DNA of 8,568 nt from CAYXRK01 sp964467615 (GTDB lineage Bacteria; Hydrogenedentota; Hydrogenedentia; Hydrogenedentales; GCA-2746185): contig CAYXRK010000200.1 in the NCBI GenBank assembly GCA_964467615.1, positions 1-8,568 on the forward strand, read 5' to 3'. The translations under genes and the position numbers were made by a program. Every line of letters begins with the position of its first letter. Positions within the stretch are counted from its first letter, which is position 1. Below, one piece after another: positions 1 through 4,792 of the stretch. Below the pieces are notes generated by a model, which saw only the letters and a program-made list of their open reading frames with translations, was not told the origin of the DNA and searched no databases.

Positions 1-39
1 ACCAAATACACCTGACATCAACGGAAAGAAAACCAATTC

Positions 40-52
40 GGAGTCAGACTCC
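40..52 (-). terminator. weak candidate terminator hairpin after the methyltransferase gene
   Basis: Downstream of the methyltransferase stop, GGAGT and ACTCC form a 5-bp stem around a 3-nt loop. Read on the minus strand the hairpin is followed, after a few bases, by a T-rich run (TTGGTTTTCTTT, about positions 24-35). The stem is short and the T-run is interrupted, so this is only a plausible intrinsic terminator. Positions 1-39 show nothing else recognisable. Confidence 0.3.
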
Positions 53-83
53 TAGTGGAACACGCAACCATGAACGCCGGAAG

Positions 84-698
84 TCACGTTTTTTCGGCAA
101 TTCCTTGATACATGTACGTGGCAAACTTGGGCCCGTCCATGTAGAAATTCTCCAGCTTTGCAAGCGCGAAGCCGTTGTCGCGCAGCAACGCCCCGGCGTC
201 CCGGTCCAGGTGGCAGCCATCGCCGAGAATCTTCCAATACGGTGTCAGACGGTGCTGCCATTTCCGTATCTTCGGATCGTCGCTCAGGCCGTGCTCGATG
301 AAGAAGAACCGGCCCCTCGGCCGCAACACGCGCCGCAACTCCGCCAGCGCCTTGTCCGCGCGCTGGATGCTGCACAACGTCCATGTGCATACCACGCTGT
401 CAAAACTCGCGTCGTCGAATGGAAGTGACTCGCCATTCAACACGCGGTTGTCGACTTCGATGTTCGATGCGGTGATCCGCCGTTTTGCCGCCTTCGCCAT
501 CCCCGGATTTACGTCTGCGGTTGTAATCTTGCGAACGTGCTGCGGGTAGTGCTCAAGATTCAGCCCGGTGCCGAACCCAATCTCGAAGATATCTCCGGTC
601 ACGCCCGCAAGCGTCTTGTCTCGCGCGACGCGCATGTCTTCCATGTCCATGACTCGATCGACAATCTTGGGGAAGATGTACTTGCCGTAGAATCCCAT
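84..698 (-). CDS. class I SAM-dependent methyltransferase, METTL7-like
   Basis: A 204-aa class I (Rossmann-fold) methyltransferase of the Methyltransf_11 type. Motif I is EIGFGTGLN (residues 39-47). The acidic residue of strand 2 is D62 in TADVNPGM, and the post-I region is LPFDDASFDSVVCTWTLCS (about 92-110). The strand-4/5 segment VLRPRGRFFFIEHG (124-137) follows. The C-terminal part contains W-K-I-L-GDGCHLDRD (155-167), which resembles the DGC-L-T/D-R signature of the METTL7 (thiol methyltransferase) family. Substrate cannot be told from sequence; a small thiol, quinone or lipid is possible. No signal peptide is seen, so it is probably cytoplasmic or peripheral. The frame stays open upstream to 1220, but the ATG at 698 has a strong GAGGAGG ribosome site (703-710) and upstream translation would run antisense through the GNAT gene, so 698 is chosen. 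It is divergent from that gene, with 117 bp between them. Confidence 0.88.
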   Translation of the reverse strand: MGFYGKYIFPKIVDRVMDMEDMRVARDKTLAGVTGDIFEIGFGTGLNLEHYPQHVRKITTADVNPGMAKAAKRRITASNIEVDNRVLNGESLPFDDASFDSVVCTWTLCSIQRADKALAELRRVLRPRGRFFFIEHGLSDDPKIRKWQHRLTPYWKILGDGCHLDRDAGALLRDNGFALAKLENFYMDGPKFATYMYQGIAEKT

Positions 699-702
699 CG
701 CG

Positions 703-710
703 CCCTCCTC
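703..710 (-). promoter_or_regulatory. Shine-Dalgarno site setting the methyltransferase start
   Basis: On the minus strand GAGGAGGG lies about 5 nt before the ATG at 698. This strong match decides for 698 over the much longer open frame that continues upstream. Confidence 0.75.
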
Positions 711-734
711 TGCCTGGATCCGCGCTCGTATGCA

Positions 735-764
735 TCGACTGTGGTAGGGCCATAACACTACACT
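735..764 (+). promoter_or_regulatory. weak candidate promoter for the acetyltransferase gene
   Basis: TCGACT (735-740) and TACACT (759-764) each match the sigma-70 consensus at 4 of 6 positions and are 18 nt apart. They would give a leader of about 45 nt before the TTG start. This is the best pair seen in the divergent gap 699-815, but such matches occur by chance. No convincing promoter was found for the opposite direction. Confidence 0.22.
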
Positions 765-800
765 GTTTCCGGGTTTTCCGGCCAGACCGATCCGCGACCG

Positions 801-806
801 AAGGAG
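801..806 (+). promoter_or_regulatory. Shine-Dalgarno site supporting a TTG start
   Basis: AAGGAG ends 9 nt before the TTG at 816, a normal distance. The first in-frame ATG (834) is 27 nt away, too far to use this site. The site therefore favours TTG as the start of the acetyltransferase. Confidence 0.65.
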
Positions 807-815
807 TTCGGCCCA

Positions 816-1325
816 TTGGGTACTAACGAAACGATGACGAGGGCCGCCACCGAAGGTGACTTGGGCGCGATCAACGCCATCTACAATCATGCCATCGTGC
901 ATAGCAACGCGACGTTCGATACCGTCGAGAAGACCCTCGATGAGCGCCGCGAATGGTGGGCCGCCCACGGCGAACATCTTCCCGTGCTGGTCGCCGAACG
1001 AGATGGCGAAGTAGTCGGCTGGGCTTCGCTGAACAAGTTCGACCCCCGCGAGGCGTATCACACGACGGCGGAACTGTCGATCTATCTGGCCGAAGCCGCG
1101 CGGGGCAAACGGATCGGGACCCAGCTTATGGCTGCGCTTTTGGATACCGCCCGCCGCACCAAACTGCGCGCCATAATCGCACGCATAACCGAGGGAAACG
1201 AGGCCTCCGTGCGGCTCCACGAACGCGCTGGGTTCCGGCGCGTCGGCGCGATGGTCGAGGTCGGCCGGAAATTCGATCGCTACTGGGACGTGCTCATCAT
1301 GCAGTATCTAATTGATCGCCCCTGA
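816..1325 (+). CDS. GNAT N-acetyltransferase, phosphinothricin/L-amino-acid acetyltransferase-like
   Basis: A 169-aa single-domain GNAT protein of the PAT/Bar/YncA type, which transfers acetyl from acetyl-CoA to the amino group of small molecules such as certain amino acids or their analogues. Visible landmarks are the N-terminal RAATEGDLGAINAIYNHAI segment (about 9-27), ERREWWAAH (43-51), VVGWASL (66-72), ELSIYL before the acetyl-CoA loop (86-91), N128 and the LHERAGF block (134-140), and a terminal WDVLIMQ (157-163). This is the usual order and length for the subfamily. In the pyrophosphate-binding loop (Q/RxxGxG/A) the sequence reads RGKRIG (96-101), so the first glycine is Arg99. The TTG start is chosen on its ribosome site; ATG at 834 would give a 163-aa protein with the whole domain. 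It is convergent with lpd and appears monocistronic. The true substrate is unknown; 'phosphinothricin' is a family label only. Confidence 0.88.
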   Translation: MGTNETMTRAATEGDLGAINAIYNHAIVHSNATFDTVEKTLDERREWWAAHGEHLPVLVAERDGEVVGWASLNKFDPREAYHTTAELSIYLAEAARGKRIGTQLMAALLDTARRTKLRAIIARITEGNEASVRLHERAGFRRVGAMVEVGRKFDRYWDVLIMQYLIDRP

Positions 1326-1335
1326 CGGCCACGCC

Positions 1336-1358
1336 GTAGCGCCGATTTTCAATCGGCG
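1336..1358. repeat. REP-like hairpin with GTAG head between convergent genes
   Basis: CGCCGATT and AATCGGCG (1340-1347 and 1351-1358) form a perfect 8-bp stem around the loop TTC, preceded by GTAG at 1336-1339. An overlapping alternative pairing is ACGCCG (1331-1336) with CGGCGT (1354-1359). It lies in the 67-bp gap between the acetyltransferase and lpd stops. Neither strand has a T-run after the stem, so it is not a standard intrinsic terminator, although a hairpin between convergent genes could still help end or protect both transcripts. The GTAG-plus-palindrome layout is that of bacterial REP elements. Confidence 0.55.
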
Positions 1359-1392
1359 TCGCCCGCGCGTCACTGTCTCGATGAAGCGGCAA

Positions 1393-2781
1393 TCAGATGT
1401 TCAGCGCCCTACCGTCCACCGCCAACGCGGCTTCCTTGATCGCTTCGGCGAGCGTCGGGTGTGCGTGGGACGTGCGGGCGATGTCCTCGCTGGATGCCCC
1501 GAATTCGATCGCGGCGGCAGCTTCGGCGATCAGATCGCCCGCACGAGGCCCGATGATATGGATGCCGAGCACGCGGTCCGTCTTCCCGTGCGCCAGTATC
1601 TTGACCTTCCCCTCCGTCTCGCCCAGCGCCTTCGCGCGGCCATTCGCCATGAACGGAAACGTTCCCTTCCGATACGGCACGCGTTCTTCGACGAGGGCTT
1701 CTTCCGTCTTGCCGACGGAGGCAATCTCGGGATGCGTGTACACGACGCCGGGGATCGCGTCGTAGTTCACGTGGCCATATCCGGTCGCGATAAATTCCGC
1801 GCAGGCGACGCCTTCTTCCTCGGCCTTGTGCGCGAGCATCGGGCCCGCGATGACGTCGCCAATCGCGTACACACCCTCGGCCGCCGCGCGCCAATGCGCA
1901 TCGACGGGTATGCGGCCCCGTTCGTCCAACGCAAGATGGATCGCGTCTAGCCCCAGGCCCTCGGTGTTTGGTTTGCGGCCCACGCAGAGCAAAACGCGGT
2001 CGCACATCATCGAGTCCTGACCATCGACGTCCACCACACACGCGCCGCCCTTGGCGCGAGCGCCGGTAACCTTCGCGCCGAGCTTGAACGTGATCCCTTG
2101 CTTCTCGAAGAACCGGTGCGCGTCACGCGCGATTTCCAGATCCATCCCCGGCAGGATGCGATCCAAATACTCGAGCACGGTGACCTTCGTTCCCAACCGC
2201 GCCCACACGGAGCCTAATTCGAGGCCGATGTACCCAGCGCCAATGACAACCATCGTCTCAGGAACGCTCGGATACGATAGCGCCTCGGTGCTCGTGCCGA
2301 TGTGATCGCCGTCCAATTCGACGCCGTTTAGCGGCGCGCTCACGCTCCCGGTCGCGATGATGATGTGCTTGGCCTCGAGCGTCCCGGCATCTTTGCCCTC
2401 GATCTCGATGGCCCCCGGCCCGGTGAATCGCGCCTGGCCCTCGTAGCGCGTCACCTTGTTCTTCTTGAACAGGCCTTCGACGCCGCTCGTCAATTGGCGG
2501 ACGATGGACTCTTTCCGCTTCAGCATCGTATCGAGGTCGAGCGAAACCTCGGCTACGTTTACCCCGTGTTGCTTGAGTCCCTCGCGCGCCTCGGCGTACT
2601 TCTCGCTCGATTCGAGCAGCGCCTTGCTCGGAATGCACCCCACGCGCAGACAGGTGCCGCCAAGCCACCGTTCTTTCTCGACGCACGCAACATTCAGCCC
2701 AAGCTGCGCCGCCCGAATCGCCGCGATGTATCCGCCCGGCCCCGCGCCGATGACGATAAGGTCGTGTTTACGAGTTTCCAT
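1393..2781 (-). CDS. lpd: dihydrolipoyl dehydrogenase (E3)
   Basis: A 462-aa FAD-dependent class I disulfide oxidoreductase that reoxidises dihydrolipoyl groups on E2 with NAD+. All key parts are visible: the FAD Rossmann motif GAGPGGY (12-18); the redox disulfide C44/C49 in GGTCLRVGCIPSK (41-53); ATGS (143-146); the NAD-binding motif GAGYIG (181-186) with E204 at the end of the second strand, as expected for NAD rather than NADP; GRKPNT (268-273); the second FAD-contact motif YAIGDV (305-310); and the C-terminal dimer-interface base HAHPT..E with H441 and E446. Length is normal. The ATG at 2781 starts at the family's usual N-terminus. It is the last gene of the operon, 13 nt after the HEPN stop, so it should be co-transcribed with sucA-sucB. 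It may serve pyruvate dehydrogenase or other lipoyl enzymes too. Confidence 0.97.
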   Translation of the reverse strand: METRKHDLIVIGAGPGGYIAAIRAAQLGLNVACVEKERWLGGTCLRVGCIPSKALLESSEKYAEAREGLKQHGVNVAEVSLDLDTMLKRKESIVRQLTSGVEGLFKKNKVTRYEGQARFTGPGAIEIEGKDAGTLEAKHIIIATGSVSAPLNGVELDGDHIGTSTEALSYPSVPETMVVIGAGYIGLELGSVWARLGTKVTVLEYLDRILPGMDLEIARDAHRFFEKQGITFKLGAKVTGARAKGGACVVDVDGQDSMMCDRVLLCVGRKPNTEGLGLDAIHLALDERGRIPVDAHWRAAAEGVYAIGDVIAGPMLAHKAEEEGVACAEFIATGYGHVNYDAIPGVVYTHPEIASVGKTEEALVEERVPYRKGTFPFMANGRAKALGETEGKVKILAHGKTDRVLGIHIIGPRAGDLIAEAAAAIEFGASSEDIARTSHAHPTLAEAIKEAALAVDGRALNI

Positions 2782-2794
2782 TGGCTAGTCCGTT

Positions 2795-3202
2795 CTATGG
2801 ATCCGTCCTTGTGGCGTCCAATCCGAAAAGTTCGAATACCCTGGATAAGAACTTGGCAGCATCAGCGGTCGCACGCGCGGCGTCATCTTCGGTGATTTCG
2901 CGATAGTCACCGTAGTCTCCGACGAAACGACGTTCGTACAGTCGTCCAAGAATGCGGCTCATTTCCCTGTCAAATGGTCCATCACGGACGAACTCTTCGG
3001 CAAACGCCGCGTGCAGGCCGTTGTGCGACTTAAATCGCTTTTGCCTTATCAACAATGCCCCGCTTGCCGCCTGGAAAACCGCGTAGTAGGCGCGCGAAAC
3101 GGCATCGTCGAACAGGCCCTCGCGCGCCAACACTATCGCGGCCCGTAACGAGCGTTCTGCTTTGTGAAAAAACTCGCCGCTCTCGGATGGCTTCTCGGTC
3201 AT
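2795..3202 (-). CDS. HEPN-domain protein (UPF0332/HepT-like), possible toxin partner
   Basis: A 135-aa, mostly helical HEPN protein. Typical features are an N-terminal helix with AERSLRAAIVLAREGLFDDA (about 15-34), the conserved S-RAYYAVFQAA helix (36-46), KSHNGLHAAF (58-67) and R92-F-V-GDY (92-97). HEPN proteins paired with MNT nucleotidyltransferases act in several bacteria as RNase toxins (HepT) that the partner neutralises, in HepT/MntA by adding AMP. Here the usual RX4-6H RNase motif is not at the expected place: the R92 region continues GDYGDY with no histidine, as in the UPF0332 branch. R53-X6-H60 exists elsewhere but is probably unrelated. RNase activity is therefore uncertain. Its ATG overlaps the MNT stop by 1 nt (TGATG), implying translational coupling, and its TAG lies 13 nt before lpd. 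Confidence 0.85.
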   Translation of the reverse strand: MTEKPSESGEFFHKAERSLRAAIVLAREGLFDDAVSRAYYAVFQAASGALLIRQKRFKSHNGLHAAFAEEFVRDGPFDREMSRILGRLYERRFVGDYGDYREITEDDAARATADAAKFLSRVFELFGLDATRTDP

Positions 3203-3522
3203 CAGAGCGGGAGTCCTTCCTCCATCGCGTTCCGATAGAGCTGTATCGTACCGTTGCGATATCTCGATTCCTCCGCGGGCCGGGCGGAAATGTACCGCTT
3301 GGCCTGGATTTGAACATCAAGCAATACGTCTATGATCGCGTCGAGTTCTCGGAAAAAGTCGAACGGCTCTTCGAGCAACACGAGCAAATCAATGTCGCTT
3401 TCGGCCGTGTCCTCTCCACGGGCGGTCGAACCATAAAGGACCACGCCCCTCAACTTTACGCCATAGTGCGCCGCAAGGCGTGCCTTGCATTCGTCAACCG
3501 TTCGTCTCACATCGGCGGTCAT
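3202..3522 (-). CDS. MNT-type minimal nucleotidyltransferase, possible antitoxin (MntA-like)
   Basis: A 106-aa minimal nucleotidyltransferase of the DNA polymerase beta superfamily. Numbered from the chosen start, GS at 31-32 and D43-x-D45 form the complete GSX10DXD metal/nucleotide signature (GSTARGE...SDIDLLVLL), and D69 in LLDVQI is the likely third acid. All catalytic residues are present, so the enzyme could be active. In known MNT/HEPN pairs this protein is the antitoxin and can AMPylate the HEPN partner; that role is inferred here from gene pairing. The frame is open to an ATG at 3570 (122 aa), but that start lies inside sucB and adds residues outside the family core. The ATG at 3522 gives the usual length and begins 8 nt after the sucB stop, so it is preferred. 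Its ribosome site is weak, which suggests coupling to sucB translation. Confidence 0.85.
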   Translation of the reverse strand: MTADVRRTVDECKARLAAHYGVKLRGVVLYGSTARGEDTAESDIDLLVLLEEPFDFFRELDAIIDVLLDVQIQAKRYISARPAEESRYRNGTIQLYRNAMEEGLPL

Positions 3523-3530
3523 CGGCGGAC

Positions 3531-4745
3531 TCAGACTTCCAACAATATCCGCGACGGCTGCTCGACGCATTCCTTCACCCGGACGAGGAACGTCACCGCC
3601 TCGCGCCCGTCCACCACGCGGTGATCATACGTCAGCGCTACGTACATCATGGGCCGCGCCACGATCTGTCCGCCGCGCACGACGGCCCGTTCCTGGATCG
3701 CGTGCATGCCCAGAATCCCGCTTTGCGGAGGATTGATAATCGGCGTGGACATCATCGACCCATAGATGCCGCCGTTGGTAATCGTGAACGTACCGCCCTG
3801 CAATTCTTCGAGCGCGATCTTGTTCTTCCGCGCGCGTTCGCCGAAGTCCGCAATCGTCAATTCGATCTCGGCGAAACTCATCCGCTCGGCGTTGCGAAGC
3901 ACCGGGACGACCAGGCCTTTTCCGCCGCCGACTGCAATGCCAATGTCGTAGTAGTTCTTGTGAATGATGTCCGTGCCGCGCACCTCCGCGTTGACGTTCG
4001 GCACCGCGCGCAACGCCTCAATCACGGCCTTGACGAAGAACGACATGAAACCCAGTTTCACGCCATGTTTCGCTTGATACGTTTCCTTGTGCTCCCCGCG
4101 AAGGCGCATCACTTCCGATATGTCTATTTCGTTGAACGTGGTCAGGAGCGCCGCGGTCTGTTGCGCCTCGACCAAATGCTGCGCGATGCGTTTTCGCATC
4201 GGCGACATCGGCACCGCTTCCTCTGCCCGGAATCCGTTCGCCTTGTCCGCCGCCGAGGCCTTTTCGGCAGGCGCCGTCGACGATGCCTTCGCTATCGGCC
4301 CTGGTTCGGTCGACCGATCCTTCGCCTGCACGTGCTTCTCCGCGTCCTCCTTGAGCACGCGCCCACCCGGCCCCGTCGCCTCAACCTGGCTCGCCAACGC
4401 GCCCGCCTGTTCAAGTATCCGGCGCGCCGCCGGCATCACGCGCGAAGGGTCCTCACCCACTGCGGCGACAACCTGCGCCGCTTTCTTCGCGGCCCCCTCT
4501 GGCGCGGGGCCTGGCTCGAAGTAACCGATGACGTCGCCCACCTTTGCCGCCTCGCCACTCTTCTTGAGCGCTTGCGTCACCACGCCCGATTCCGGCGCGG
4601 ACACCTCGACCGTCGCCTTGTCCGATTCGATCTCGACGATGACCTCGTCCTTCTCGGTGTACTCGCCCGGCTGCTTGAACCATTGCCCGATCTGCACTTC
4701 CGAGATCGACTCGCCGACCGGAGGTATGGTCAGTTGTATCGCCAT
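3531..4745 (-). CDS. sucB: dihydrolipoyllysine-residue succinyltransferase (E2 of 2-oxoglutarate dehydrogenase)
   Basis: A 404-aa E2 that receives the succinyl group from E1 on a lipoyl arm and passes it to CoA, forming the structural core of the complex. Domains in order: one lipoyl domain (about 2-77) with the lipoylated K43 in ESDKATVEV; an Ala/Pro/Glu linker; a peripheral subunit-binding domain (about 103-139, VMPAARRILEQ ... GPGGRVLKEDAEKHV) that holds E1/E3; a second Ala-rich linker (about 140-177); and the trimer-forming catalytic acyltransferase domain (178-404) with H375 and D379 in DHRVVDG. The segments IINPPQSGILGMH (336-348) and LTYDHRVVDGREAV favour a succinyl- over an acetyltransferase, in agreement with the adjacent sucA. 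Length is the usual one. The ATG at 4745 is preceded by a CGGGAAAC ribosome site. There are 47 nt between the sucA stop and this start. Confidence 0.96.
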   Translation of the reverse strand: MAIQLTIPPVGESISEVQIGQWFKQPGEYTEKDEVIVEIESDKATVEVSAPESGVVTQALKKSGEAAKVGDVIGYFEPGPAPEGAAKKAAQVVAAVGEDPSRVMPAARRILEQAGALASQVEATGPGGRVLKEDAEKHVQAKDRSTEPGPIAKASSTAPAEKASAADKANGFRAEEAVPMSPMRKRIAQHLVEAQQTAALLTTFNEIDISEVMRLRGEHKETYQAKHGVKLGFMSFFVKAVIEALRAVPNVNAEVRGTDIIHKNYYDIGIAVGGGKGLVVPVLRNAERMSFAEIELTIADFGERARKNKIALEELQGGTFTITNGGIYGSMMSTPIINPPQSGILGMHAIQERAVVRGGQIVARPMMYVALTYDHRVVDGREAVTFLVRVKECVEQPSRILLEV

Positions 4746-4792
4746 GACGTTTCCCGCTCCCTATCGCTCGCGCCTCGCCTCGTGAGGAGGCC

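Noticed and set aside
699..1220. Upstream continuation of the methyltransferase frame, giving a 378-residue protein
   Set aside because: The extra 174 codons run antisense to a well-supported acetyltransferase, show no domain, and bypass the strong ribosome site and ATG at 698.
3523..3570. Longer start for the MNT gene at 3570, overlapping the sucB 3' end
   Set aside because: The added 16 residues lie outside the minimal nucleotidyltransferase core and the start has no properly spaced ribosome site; 3522 fits the operon spacing better, though the longer form cannot be excluded.
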